Assembly (NCBI GenBank): GCA_012719445.1
Contig: JAAYAH010000212.1
Coordinates: 55,375-119,374 of the forward strand
Origin: Actinomycetales bacterium
Lineage (GTDB): Bacteria; Actinomycetota; Actinomycetes; Actinomycetales; Kineosporiaceae
Reading direction: 5' to 3'
DNA: 64,000 nucleotides
The notes beneath the pieces were generated by a model. It was not told the origin of the DNA. It searched no databases and saw only the letters and a program-made list of their open reading frames with translations. The first letter of the stretch is position 1. Every line of letters begins with the position of its first letter. Positions 55,838 through 64,000 of the stretch are shown in pieces. A program made the position numbers and the translations under genes.

Positions 55838-57898
55838 GTGACCGGGACATCGAAAGGCCTCGTCGCCCTCGTCTCGAGCGGCATCAACTCCTACCAGGCG
55901 GACCTGATGGCGCGAATGCGCCCGTCCCTGGCCGAACATGACCTGTCCCTCATCCTGTACGTCAACACCCCGTACTCCCCCGGGCTGCCTCCTTCCCTCA
56001 TCGCCCTGCTGCGGACCGGGCAGCTGCGCGGAGTGATCGCAACCCCTGTCTCGCTGGCTCAGGACGAGGAGGAATTGGACCGGTTGTTGACGGAACTGGG
56101 ACTGCCGACGGTACGGATCGGCAAGGTGATCCCGGGAGCCACCTGTATCCGCGGGGACAACGAGACCGGCATGACGGCCCTGGTGACCCATCTCGTCGAG
56201 GACGCCGGAATGCACTGTCCCCTGCTGGTGCGGGGTCTCGCGCACCAGCCGGACTCGCTCGCCCGGGAGACGGCGATCCGCGAGGCGATGGCCGCCCACG
56301 GGGTCCCCGTCGACGAGGATCTCGTCGTCGACGGGAGGTTCCGCAGCGACATCGCGTACCAGCAGGTCCGGCAGATCCTGTCCCGGCGTCGGGACGTGGA
56401 CGCCGTCATCGCCTTCAACGACCAGATGGCGCTGGGAGTCCTCGATGCACTGGGGGACGAGGGGCTCGAGGTCCCGGGGCAGGTGCTGGTCACCGGTTAC
56501 GACGACGAACCGGCAGCGGCCTCGACCTGGCCGGGACTCACCACGGTGAACCCGGACCTGGAGGGGCAGGGCAGCGTCGCGGTGGCCGCCCTGCTCGCGA
56601 AACTGGACGGGCGGCCGGTCCCCGACGAGACCGTCGTCCCCTCCCGGCTGGTGGTCCGCGGGTCGACCATGACGTTCCGCCGGCTCGGGATCGACGAGCG
56701 CGCGGCCGCCATCGCGAACGGCCGGGAGGCTCGGAAGCGAGCCACGTGGCAGGACGCCCTGGTGGGCCTGAACCGGGCCATGCTGCCGTGCCACACCGTC
56801 GACCAGGTGATCACTTCCCTGTCCGAGAAGCTGACCGCGTTCGGCATCGACCGCTGCTTCGTCGCTCTGCACGAGGATCCCACCGAGTCCGCGGGCGCCG
56901 GGGTGGACGTGACCGCCACCCGCACCCGGTTGGTGATGGACTACCGCGAGGGCAGGACCTTCCCGCCCCCTCCCGCCTGGTTCCCTGTGCACCAGTTGCT
57001 CCCGGACGAGCTCTCCGGGGAGCTGGCCAAGGGGATCCTGGCGGTGCTCCCGGTCATGTCCGGCCCGAGGGAGCTCGCGTGCATCATTCTCGAACGGGTC
57101 AGCGTCCGAGATCTCGTCCTTCACGGCGTGCACATGGATCTCAGCCGGACCCTCGAGGCGGTGATCAACACCCAGAAGCTCGAGCAGCACGCGGCGAACC
57201 TGGAGCTGCTCGTCGAGGCCAGGACCCGAGAGCTGTTGGCCGAGGTGACCGGACGGCGCCTGGCCGAGGAGGAGCTGCACCGGGCCAACGCCGAGCTGCA
57301 GCGGTCCCTGTTGCTGGACGGTCTGACCCGGATCGCGAACCGGGTGGCCTTCCAGGAGCACCTGGACCGCCAGTTGCGGGACCTGGCCGACACGGGCCGT
57401 GAACTGGCTCTGTTGATGGTCGACGTGGACCTGTTCAAGAAGTACAACGACCACTACGGCCACGTCACCGGCGACAGGGCGCTGCAGACCGTCGCTCGGT
57501 GCCTGAGGGAGTCGGTGCGACAGCACGGCGACCTCGCCTGCCGGTACGGCGGGGAGGAGTTCGCGATCATCCTGCCCGACGCGGGCGTCAAGGAGGCCAT
57601 GATGGTGGCCCGGCGCCTACGCGCCCGGCTGGCCGAGGAGGCGATCCCGCACGCGACGTCCACGGTCTCGACCGTCGTGACGGCCAGCATCGGTCTCGCG
57701 GTGGTCCAGCCGACGAGCGGACTGCAGCTCGAGACCTTCGTCGAGGCCGCGGACGGCGCCCTCTACCTGGCGAAGAGCCTCGGCCGCGACCGCATCTCCG
57801 TCGCCGCCCGCATCCCGGGTCCCCGCAGCGCGAATCCGGACCCCGGCCGCGACGCCGCTGACCACACCGGCAACGAGCTGTCCACGACACAGGGCTGA
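55838..57898 (+). CDS. diguanylate cyclase with a LacI-like periplasmic-binding sensor
   Basis: About 686 residues. Residues 5-290 form a type I periplasmic-binding (LacI/GalR) sensor without a helix-turn-helix (KGLVALVSSGINSYQADLMA, VDAVIAFNDQMALGVLDALG, VLVTGYDDEPAAASTWPGLT). A middle region (about 300-475) contains a GAF-like part and a coiled coil (LELLVEARTRELLAEVTGRR). The GGDEF domain ends the protein, with active loop CRYGGEEFAIIL near residue 570. The usual inhibitory RxxD site is RQHGD, one residue out, so product inhibition may be lost. No export signal, so it senses a cytoplasmic ligand. GTG start. Confidence 0.87.
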   Translation: MTGTSKGLVALVSSGINSYQADLMARMRPSLAEHDLSLILYVNTPYSPGLPPSLIALLRTGQLRGVIATPVSLAQDEEELDRLLTELGLPTVRIGKVIPGATCIRGDNETGMTALVTHLVEDAGMHCPLLVRGLAHQPDSLARETAIREAMAAHGVPVDEDLVVDGRFRSDIAYQQVRQILSRRRDVDAVIAFNDQMALGVLDALGDEGLEVPGQVLVTGYDDEPAAASTWPGLTTVNPDLEGQGSVAVAALLAKLDGRPVPDETVVPSRLVVRGSTMTFRRLGIDERAAAIANGREARKRATWQDALVGLNRAMLPCHTVDQVITSLSEKLTAFGIDRCFVALHEDPTESAGAGVDVTATRTRLVMDYREGRTFPPPPAWFPVHQLLPDELSGELAKGILAVLPVMSGPRELACIILERVSVRDLVLHGVHMDLSRTLEAVINTQKLEQHAANLELLVEARTRELLAEVTGRRLAEEELHRANAELQRSLLLDGLTRIANRVAFQEHLDRQLRDLADTGRELALLMVDVDLFKKYNDHYGHVTGDRALQTVARCLRESVRQHGDLACRYGGEEFAIILPDAGVKEAMMVARRLRARLAEEAIPHATSTVSTVVTASIGLAVVQPTSGLQLETFVEAADGALYLAKSLGRDRISVAARIPGPRSANPDPGRDAADHTGNELSTTQG

Positions 57899-57959
57899 GC
57901 CCGGGGAAGAGCCCGACCCCAGGGGCGTGCAGGCCGGGCACGGCACGGCGCACCTCCGG

Positions 57960-57980
57960 GGCCGGACTCGCCGTCCGGCC
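57960..57980. terminator. bidirectional hairpin between the cyclase and the WYL gene
   Basis: GGCCGGAC (57960-57967) pairs perfectly with GTCCGGCC (57973-57980), with a 5-nt loop, between convergent genes. Confidence 0.6.
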
Positions 57981-58005
57981 GCCGGCGTCACCCGGCAGCC
58001 CGGGG

Positions 58006-58998
58006 TCAGGCTCCGGGGCGGTCCCGATGGCTGTGGTGATCGCCGGTGTCGATGTGGGTGAGCAGGCGGGTGGCGAGAAGCCGTACCTGGTCCCGTAGTT
58101 CGTCGGGTCGTTCGATGGTGAAGGGCCACCCGAGGCCGGCGAGCATCTGCGCGGCACCGGCGAGGCGTTCGACCCGTGCTGTCAGGCGTACCCCGTCGGT
58201 GACCTCGGTGAGTGTGCCGACGGTCGGTGGGATCCGTCGCCGTGCCTCGGCGAGGTCGGTGTGCAGCCGGACCGAGATGTCGTGGGTGTAGGGCACCGCG
58301 GCGAGACCGGCGACGACGTGCGCGGTGGGGTCGAAGTCGGTCGGTGCCTCGAACGTCCCCTCGGCGGGGTGAGCGACGCCGATGCGGTCGAGTCGGAACG
58401 TCCGCACCTGCCGGCTGAGGTGATCGTGGCCGGTGACGTACCAGCGGCCGGTGTGGAAGACCAGTCCGTACGGGTCGAGGCCGCGTTCGCTGACGCGGCC
58501 GTGCCAACTGGTGTAGGTCAGGCGGACGGGGCGCCGGTGGCGGGCTGCCTCGGCCAGGACCAGCAGAACCCGGGTGTCGGGAGGCACCGACTGCCGGGCG
58601 GGGTCGGTGAAGTCGACAGTGGCCAGCAGGGCGTCGGTGCGGCGAGCGAGGGCCGCCGGCAGCACCCGGCGCAGTTTGGCGGTGACGCTGTCGACGGCGG
58701 CGCCGTCGGCGGGGCTCAGCCCGGCGCGGCGTCCGGCGGCCAGGCCGAGGACGACGGCGACGGCCTCGTCGTCGGTGAGCATGAGCGGCGGCAGCTTGTA
58801 CCCGGGGGCGAGGCGGTAACCGCCGTACCGGCCGCGTCGGGACTCGACCGGGATGCCGATGTCGGTCAGGTGGGCTGCGTACCGGCGCACGGTGCGTTCG
58901 TCCACGCCGACCCGGCGGGCCAGGTCCGAGACAGTCATCCAGCCACCCTGTTGCAGGATCTCCAGCAGGGTCAGGACACGACGGGTGGGTTTGGTCAA
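58006..58998 (-). CDS. YafY/PafC-type WYL-domain transcriptional regulator
   Basis: 330 residues. An N-terminal HTH_11 reads RVLTLLEILQQGGWMTVSDL, ARRVGVDERTVRRYAAHL. The central WYL domain includes PVRLTYTSWHGRVSERGLDP, YGLVFHTGRWYVTGHDHLSR and QVRTFRLDRIG. A WCX-type C-terminus completes it. The TTG at 58998 is chosen because AAGGAGG lies just upstream; the ATG at 59055 would collide with the divergent hydrolase start. It likely controls the divergent alpha/beta hydrolase gene. Confidence 0.88.
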   Translation of the reverse strand: MTKPTRRVLTLLEILQQGGWMTVSDLARRVGVDERTVRRYAAHLTDIGIPVESRRGRYGGYRLAPGYKLPPLMLTDDEAVAVVLGLAAGRRAGLSPADGAAVDSVTAKLRRVLPAALARRTDALLATVDFTDPARQSVPPDTRVLLVLAEAARHRRPVRLTYTSWHGRVSERGLDPYGLVFHTGRWYVTGHDHLSRQVRTFRLDRIGVAHPAEGTFEAPTDFDPTAHVVAGLAAVPYTHDISVRLHTDLAEARRRIPPTVGTLTEVTDGVRLTARVERLAGAAQMLAGLGWPFTIERPDELRDQVRLLATRLLTHIDTGDHHSHRDRPGA

Positions 58999-59053
58999 GA
59001 ACCCTCCTTGAACCGGGCGGAAACTGACCGGTATTGACCGTAGCGTGCCTGCC
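58999..59053. promoter_or_regulatory. divergent promoter region with a repeated TGACCG motif
   Basis: Only 55 bp separate the WYL regulator and the hydrolase. TGACCGGTAT followed by TGACCGT forms two direct half-sites at 59026-59041. They are a candidate operator shared by both genes. Confidence 0.45.
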
Positions 59054-59794
59054 ATGACGACCTACGTATTGGTGCCAGGCTTCTGGCTCGGCGCCTGGGC
59101 ATGGCAGACGGTCACCGCTCACCTGCGCAACCAGGGCCACGACGTGTACCCGGTCAGCCTGACCGGCCTCGGCGAACGCGCCCACCTGGCCCGCCCGGAC
59201 ACCGACCTCGACGTTCACGTCACCGACGTCCTCAACCTGCTGCGCTACGAGGACCTCCACGACGTGGTTCTCGTCGGGCACAGCTACGCCGGCATCGTCA
59301 TCACCGCTGCCGCCGACCGGATGCCCGACCGCGTCGCCCAGCTCGTCTACCTCGACACCGGCCCGCTGCCCGACGGGGTCGCCCAGGTCGAGTTCACCCC
59401 ACCCGACGACCGTGAGCGCAACGCAGCGCTGGTGACCGAGCACGGTGAGGGCTGGCGACTGCCACCCCCTCCGTGGGCGCAGCTGGCCGCAGAGGTAACC
59501 GGTGTGGACGACACGACCGTCGCCCGGTTGTGCGCGCTGTCGGTCGCCCAGCCGTGGGCGAGCGCCACCAGCCCGGCCCGGCTGACCGGGGCGTGGCAGT
59601 CACTTCCCCGGCTCGGCGTGCTGTCGACCTTCACCGCGGCCCAGGCCTGCGACCTGGCTGAGACGGTGCCGCTGTGCCGGCACATGGCCGGCGACATCTG
59701 GCACTACGAGGAGCTGCCCACCTGGCACTGGCCGATGTTCAGTCGACCGGTCGAATTGGCCGCGATCCTGCACCGGCAACGGCCGACGGCGTGA
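59054..59794 (+). CDS. alpha/beta-fold hydrolase
   Basis: 246 residues. The oxyanion-side motif is VLVPGFWLGAWAWQTV, the nucleophile elbow VVLVGHSYAGIVITAA (GxSxG), and the C-terminal half contains HMAGDIWHYEELPTWHWPMF with candidate catalytic His. It resembles esterase/salicylate-esterase-like proteins (SABP2 type) that are often divergently paired with regulators. ATG at 59054. Substrate unknown. Confidence 0.85.
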   Translation: MTTYVLVPGFWLGAWAWQTVTAHLRNQGHDVYPVSLTGLGERAHLARPDTDLDVHVTDVLNLLRYEDLHDVVLVGHSYAGIVITAAADRMPDRVAQLVYLDTGPLPDGVAQVEFTPPDDRERNAALVTEHGEGWRLPPPPWAQLAAEVTGVDDTTVARLCALSVAQPWASATSPARLTGAWQSLPRLGVLSTFTAAQACDLAETVPLCRHMAGDIWHYEELPTWHWPMFSRPVELAAILHRQRPTA

Positions 59795-60077
59795 CCGGGC
59801 GATCTGGGTCCACCCCCTCGGTGCCGGTCCGGCGACACCTCCCACGCCCCGCCGCGCCGGAGATGCCATCGCGACGACACGGAGACGCTCCCCGGTGTCA
59901 CACACGTACCCAGTGCCGCCCTTTCCCCCCATAAGACCCCAATCGCCACACAAGGCTCCTGACAGTCCTTACCTAGAGTAAGCTTCGCTCGACACAGAGG
60001 TAACTACCGCGCACCGCGACGTTCCGCTGGAAGCGGTCGGATTCCTTGAAGCTGCGTAATCCCAAGCTGGGGGAACG
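59795..60077. other. intergenic region with a short palindrome
   Basis: No gene was found. CTTAC-CTAGA-GTAAG (59968-59982) is a small inverted repeat in locally AT-rich sequence about 100 bp before the next start. It may be an operator of the methyltransferase gene. Confidence 0.35.
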
Positions 60078-60770
60078 ATGGCGTTCGGACGCAGGGGCCT
60101 GCCGTGGCGCGACCGGAAGGCGGACAAGCGCGAGCTGGCCGAGCGACTGTGCGACGCGATGCGGGCATCCGAGCAGGACCACCTCCGCTTCCCCGACCGC
60201 AACGACCGCATCGCCACCCAGATCGCCGAGGCCCTCACCCGCGCCGGCGTCACCGAGGGCCGGATGCTGGAGATCGGCGCCCGCGACAACACCCACGCCG
60301 CCCGCTTCCCCGCCTTCGACTACACCAACCTCGATCTCTCCCCCACCTCCCCCGACGTCCTCCTCGGCGACATCACCGACTGCCCCCACATCCCCAGCGC
60401 CGGCTTCGACGCCGTCATCAGCGTGGACCTCCTCGAACACGTCGACCGCCCCTGGTCGGCCGCCACCGAGATCACCCGCCTGCTCCGCCCCGGCGGCGTC
60501 ACCTACCACAGCACCCTGTTCGCCTGGCGCTACCACCCCTGTCCCATCGACTACTGGCGCTTCACCCCCGACGCCCTCCGCTTCCTCTTCGCCGACCTCC
60601 GCTGCCTCGACACCGGCTTCGACACCGTCGAACGCCGCCGCAACCTCCTCGGCAAGGGCCGCCACCGCCTCACCCCCGACGCCTTCGGCGGCTGGCGGGA
60701 GAACTGGCGCGTCCACTACTCCGGCGTCAAACCCCACCCCGACGGTAAGGACGACGCTGAGTGCCGCTGA
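60078..60770 (+). CDS. class I SAM-dependent methyltransferase
   Basis: 230 residues of Methyltransf_11/25 type. Motif I is a variant, GRMLEIGARDNTHAARFPAF (usual EIGxGxG is changed to EIGARDN), followed by FDAVISVDLLEHVDRPWSAA and ITRLLRPGGVTYHSTLFAWR. The C-terminal half contains RHRLTPDAFGGWRENWRVHY. Proteins like this often act in polysaccharide or glycolipid modification; the partner genes are not here. Third codon positions are nearly all C, even more extreme than its neighbours. GGGGGA lies before the ATG. Confidence 0.8.
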   Translation: MAFGRRGLPWRDRKADKRELAERLCDAMRASEQDHLRFPDRNDRIATQIAEALTRAGVTEGRMLEIGARDNTHAARFPAFDYTNLDLSPTSPDVLLGDITDCPHIPSAGFDAVISVDLLEHVDRPWSAATEITRLLRPGGVTYHSTLFAWRYHPCPIDYWRFTPDALRFLFADLRCLDTGFDTVERRRNLLGKGRHRLTPDAFGGWRENWRVHYSGVKPHPDGKDDAECR

Positions 60771-60776
60771 CCCCTG

Positions 60777-61269
60777 TCAGTTCGGACTACCCACTGAGCA
60801 CGGCGCGGACGGCCAGCCAGCACGATGATCGGTTGCCGCCCCGCTCGCGCCACGAGTCACTGTCAGAGCCGACAACCGATCCAGGGCCACGCCCCGGTGA
60901 CCCGCGACGGTGGTGATCGCGGCGACGACTTCGGCATCGTCCTGGTCGTGGATCCGTGACAGCAGGTACACGTCGGCGAGGTCCCGCCACCGGGTGTCGG
61001 CCAGGCCACGCTCGACCGCTGTCGCGGTCTTCTCCGCGTACACCATCGCCAGCGGGTAACCCTGCACCGCGATGACCCCACCCAGCAGCCGGGGTACCCC
61101 GACCGTCGAGGGCGCCGGTCGGATCGGGTCCCCGACGTTGACGTCGACGTGGAACCGGATCCGCCGAGGCCAAGCTGCACGGCAACGTCATCCGGCGCCA
61201 GCTGTACTGGTCGTCGTCCCGGATCGAGACGGCCTGGGCCGCAGCGGGGTCGAACACCAGACCGTCATC
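60777..61269 (-). pseudogene. AbiEii-type nucleotidyltransferase toxin remnant
   Basis: Conserved AbiEii blocks are present but split over frames. DDGLVFDPAAAQAVSIRDDD, QYSWRRMTLPCSLASADP lies in one frame. From about 61155 the sequence FHVDVNVGDPIRPAPSTVGV and YAEKTATAVERGLADTRWRD, LADVYLLSRI continues in another. The upstream part encoding the catalytic GSx10DxD nucleotidyltransferase motif is missing, because the reading frame is joined directly to antitoxin sequence. The toxin is therefore inactive. The end carries non-family residues. Confidence 0.75.
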
Positions 61270-61616
61270 GAGCGGGAAGACGTCGACGAGACAGCGCCGC
61301 GGCTCGTACAACCCGATCACCCCTCCCCCACCCACCGGAGTCTTGCGACGACCGACGTCGAAGGTGTCCACCGCAACGGAGTGCCAGCGCACCACCGAGG
61401 CCACCTGCGGCCGCCACTGCCCCCGCGGCAGGGCCACGTCCAGCCACCCCGGGGTGTCATCGACCAACTCGTGCTCCACCAGCGCGCTGACCAGGCAGGC
61501 CGTGGCCCGCACCGTCGCAGTAGCCCCTCCGGCACCCCAGCCGCCAACGCCTCGGAGAACCGGAACACCACCGACAGGCCCTCGGAGACCCCTCCCCTCG
61601 CCACCACCCTCACCAT
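61270..61616 (-). pseudogene. AbiEi-type antitoxin remnant fused to the toxin remnant
   Basis: The AbiEi C-terminal pattern is clear: ACLVSALVEHELVDDTPGWL, DVALPRGQWRPQVASVVRWH, TFDVGRRKTPVGG and VIGLYEPRRCLVDVF. Just upstream a probable continuation (FRFSEALAAGVPEG) is in a different frame, and the winged-helix N-terminus is not found. At about 61270 the antitoxin runs straight into AbiEii sequence, which indicates a deletion that removed the gene boundary. Confidence 0.7.
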
Positions 61617-61749
61617 GAGGAGAACCTCTACACATCCACCACACCTGCAGAGGATTCCCACACCGATAAAGCCGACGACGGGGCATCGCGACTGCCGCAG
61701 ACCGCCGCTCTTCTGCACTTCGGCAGCGGATCCAGGACTGTGGTGGAGG

Positions 61750-62280
61750 CTATCCCCGTCGGCGGATCCGCTCGAGGTCGCCGACGCGGATCAGGTGCAT
61801 GCCGCAGACGTGCTCCAAGATCTCGGCGTCAGATGCCTTTCGCGGATGGAACCTGTCCAGCGTCGCGGCGATCCAGCCACCTGAGGTCATGACAGCGCGG
61901 ATCTGGGAGAGGTGGTCGCCGTCGATCGGGATCTCCTCAGCCACACCACGCCAACGGCTGAACGGCAGGCGAACCTGGACACGCGGATCCGCCTGGACGT
62001 TCCGCCACCAGGCTGCCTCCGGCATGGCCATCAGCCAGACACTTCTGTCGATCACCCGGTAGTTCACCGGCGTCTGCCGTACGATCCCCGACTTGCGGCC
62101 GGTGTGGCTGATCAGCATGACCCGACCGAGCAGCGGCGGGCAGGCACTCATGCACCACCCCAGGTGCAGCCGCCACAGCCAGAGCACGTACCTGTTCACG
62201 ACCTTGAAGTTGGTCGCGAGCTGTTGGTAGTCCGCGTTCCGCTGCCGACCGGATGGTTCTTCAGTGGGTGTGTCGGACAT
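61750..62280 (-). CDS. Ddn-like nitroreductase / F420H2-dependent reductase
   Basis: 176 residues of the nitroreductase family deazaflavin-dependent oxidoreductases: NFKVVNRYVLWLWRLHLGWC, then LISHTGRKSGIVRQTPVNYR, WWRNVQADPRVQVRLPFSRW. The family uses coenzyme F420 to reduce quinones or nitro compounds. An ATG at 62280 begins 2 bp downstream of the disrupted tetR gene on the same strand, so that regulator probably once controlled it. It appears intact. Confidence 0.85.
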   Translation of the reverse strand: MSDTPTEEPSGRQRNADYQQLATNFKVVNRYVLWLWRLHLGWCMSACPPLLGRVMLISHTGRKSGIVRQTPVNYRVIDRSVWLMAMPEAAWWRNVQADPRVQVRLPFSRWRGVAEEIPIDGDHLSQIRAVMTSGGWIAATLDRFHPRKASDAEILEHVCGMHLIRVGDLERIRRRG

Positions 62281-62282
62281 TG

Positions 62283-62794
62283 TCAGGGCCTTTCGTTCGA
62301 GCGGATCCCGTTGAGCACCAGGTCGATCGCCGCCTCCAGCGTGCGCTCCGCAGGCACGGCGTCATCCTGCACCTGCAGGTAGACGTTCAGGTAGGGAAGC
62401 AGCTGCACATCGCCGACGGTGATAGTCAGGGCGTGGATGGTCCTCGTCACCGCGGCCAGACCGAGGTCCGGCCGCAGCTCACCCCGGTCCGTAGCGGCGG
62501 TCAGGATCAGGCCGACCGTGTTGCGCAGCGCGTCGGCGACGGGTCGCACGAGTCGGTCCAGGATCTCGGCGTCGCCCTGGTAGGCACCCCGGGCGAAGAA
62601 GGCGGAAAGTCCGGGGATGGTCTGCCCCCACGCGACGCCGCCGGTCACGTAGGCGAGCAGGGCCTCGCGAACCGGCATCGCCGCCAGCCTCGGTCGGTCC
62701 GTAGGTGTCCAGTGTCGTGGTCATCCAGCGGACGCAGAGCTCGATGCTGAACGAGAGCATGCCGTCCCGGTTACCGAAGTAGGCATACAGCGGC
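62283..62794 (-). pseudogene. TetR-family regulator, 5'-truncated and frameshifted
   Basis: The ligand-binding half is recognisable (MPVREALLAYVTGGVAWGQT to AAIDLVLNGIRSNERP). Upstream, LYAYFGNRDGMLSFSIELCV is the end of a TetR helix-turn-helix domain but in another frame, implying a one-base shift near 62675. The helix-turn-helix itself is missing: the sequence changes into insertion element DNA at about 62795. The protein cannot bind DNA. Confidence 0.8.
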
Positions 62795-63874
62795 CATTGG
62801 GTTAGCGGCCAAAATGTGTGTCTGCTGATGGGGTGTCGTACCTGGTCGTGGCGGCGTTTCGTGGCCTGGTCATTGCCTTGGGGGTATGACTGGCGGGGGT
62901 GGTGGACATCCGGGTGCGTGTGTGCTGTGCGGGGCGCGGTTGAAGCGCAACCGCACGACCAGTGCGGGACGGACGCGGTGGCGGTGCACCGGGTGCGGGG
63001 CATCGAGGGTGAAGTCCCGCCCCGATCTGACCCGCAGGAGCGACCTCGAGACGTTCGTGGCCTACCTGATGGGCTCGGCGTCCCAGCGAGACCTCAGCGG
63101 GGGAACGGGCCGTTCGTTGCGCCGTCATCACGGGTGGTGCTGGAAGGTCGAGCCCGTGATCGAGCCCACCGGGGTGGTGCATCCGTGGGTCCAGCTTGAC
63201 GGGATCCACCTGTCCGGTGGCTGGTGCGCGCTGATCGCCCTGGGACCGGCCGGGGTCTTGGCCTGGCAGTGATACGACACCGAGAAGACCGCCGCGTGGA
63301 AGGCCCTGTTGGAGAAGGTCCCCGCCCCCGACGCGGTCGTGGTCGACGGCGGCCCCGGCCTGCTCGCGGCCCTACGCACCTGCTGGCCTGACACCCGGCG
63401 TGCAACGCTGCCTGGTCCACGTCGCCCGCGACGTCCGCCGCCACCTCACCACCCGCCCGCGCACCCAGGCCGGACGCGCCCTGTGGGCCCTGACCAGGGC
63501 ATTGACCAAGGTCGACACTCTCGACGCGGCCACGGCCTGGCTGACCCGCCTCAACGACTGGCACACCACCCACGGCCACCTCGTTCGGGAACGCACCTAC
63601 CGCACCCAGACCCCGTTCGTGCCCGGCTGGGTCCGCCCCGGCCAAGCCTGGTGGTACACCCACCACCGGCTCCGCAAGGCCTACCGACTCCTGGAACGCC
63701 TGGCCCGCGACCAGGTGCTGTTCACCCACCTCGACCCCGACCTGACCGGCCTGGACGCGACCACCAACAAGATCGAAGGCGGGGTCAACGCCTGCCTACG
63801 CGAGATGCTGCGCCGTCACCGAGGCATGCCCATCGACCACCAGCGACGAGCCATCGAGTGGTGGTGCCACCAAC
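62795..63874 (+). mobile_element. IS1249-like insertion sequence, truncated at its right end
   Basis: The left boundary is inferred from where the tetR reading frame ends (about 62795, plus or minus 10). The element carries one transposase gene on the plus strand. Its right end is missing: TGTCAATCCCC at 63875 marks a probable IS3-type end inserted into the transposase C-terminus. I could not define the terminal inverted repeats or target duplication. Confidence 0.65.
62886..63874 (+). pseudogene. IS1249-family transposase, broken by a stop and a frameshift
   Basis: An N-terminal zinc-ribbon-like part (CVLCGARLKRNRTTSAGRTR, CTGCGASRVK) leads into the DDE-type domain (HPWVQLDGIHLSGGWCALIA, VVVDGGPGLLAALR, NKIEGGVNACLREMLRRHRG). 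A TGA at 63270 interrupts GPAGVLAWQ*YDTEKTAAW, and one extra C near 63399 shifts the frame between CWPDTR and VQRCLVHVARDV. The last residues after about 63874 belong to the adjoining element. It cannot make an active transposase. Confidence 0.85.
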
Positions 63875-64000
63875 TGTCAATCCCCTCGGAGCGTGGAGAC
63901 GTGCCCTATGCGGCCTGAGTCTCCTGCCAGGCCGCGGTGGTCGTGATCAGGTGTTCGTAGTCGACGGGTGCCAGTCCGCCGCAGGCGCTGTGCCGGCGGC
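63875..64000 (-). mobile_element. end of an IS3-type insertion sequence
   Basis: From the right edge the minus strand encodes a transposase C-terminus. The proposed element end, TGTCAATCCCC at 63875, begins with TG as IS3-type ends do. It lies inside the IS1249-type transposase reading frame, implying a nested insertion. Most of the element is beyond the window. Confidence 0.6.
63906..64000 (-). CDS. IS3-family transposase C-terminus (partial)
   Basis: Thirty residues are visible: RRHSACGGLAPVDYEHLITT and TAAWQETQAA, then TAG. The pattern RRHSAxGxLxPxxYE is typical of the integrase core end of IS3-family OrfB. The gene continues beyond the right edge. Confidence 0.8.
   Translation of the reverse strand, partial: RRHSACGGLAPVDYEHLITTTAAWQETQAA

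Overview
The window is GC-rich (codons end overwhelmingly in G or C), with many GTG starts and ATGA/GTGA stop-start overlaps. It encodes a nickel superoxide dismutase, a SigR/RsrA thiol-stress pair, the 24-residue ribosomal protein bL37, a Kgd-type 2-oxoglutarate enzyme and an F420-type (Ddn-like) reductase. Together these point to a free-living actinomycete, probably a soil or plant-litter organism. I cannot name the genus from the sequence alone.

Layout. 1-10.5 kb: an L-arabinose locus on the minus strand (LacI-type regulator with a leader peptide and operator, araB, araD, a YtfQRT/YjfF-type ABC importer, araA). 10.8-24.5 kb: mostly housekeeping genes. These are a VanY-type peptidase, GuaB1, an ABC exporter pair, kgd, an SGNH hydrolase, the sodX-sodN pair, a GNAT enzyme, an orphan PilT-like ATPase, bL37 and the rsrA-sigR operon with a recognisable SigR promoter. 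24.5-28.4 kb: an SRAP protein, a DoxX-like protein, aroA and rsgA. 28.6-36.9 kb: a four-gene FtsX-type ABC operon (two large permeases, two ATPases) joined by ATGA overlaps. 37-45.3 kb: a GH16 glycosidase, regulators, hisN, an MBL-fold lipoprotein, a Gfo/Idh oxidoreductase, a tiny predicted secreted peptide and pheA. 45.6-53.8 kb: a block of secreted proteins, including two convergent CBM2 proteins that share a long hairpin, a 970-residue propeller/PKD/InlB-repeat protein and another secreted protein. 54-60.8 kb: a methyltransferase lacking a normal start codon, an APH-fold kinase, a diguanylate cyclase with a LacI-like sensor, a WYL regulator divergent from an alpha/beta hydrolase, and a second methyltransferase. 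60.8-64 kb: a decayed accessory end with a collapsed AbiE toxin-antitoxin locus, a Ddn-like reductase, a tetR gene truncated at an insertion sequence, a broken IS1249-type transposase and the end of an IS3-type element.

How it fits together. The arabinose importer and catabolic genes, the GH16 enzyme, the CBM2 esterase and the CBM2 protein with an HExxH motif suggest growth on plant cell-wall polysaccharide. A recurring oddity is short tandem duplications with a period of 15-30 bp. Several sit in frame inside conserved genes (rsgA, an ABC ATPase, a GNAT enzyme, a Gfo/Idh enzyme) and others in leaders and spacers. No rRNA, tRNA or CRISPR array was seen.
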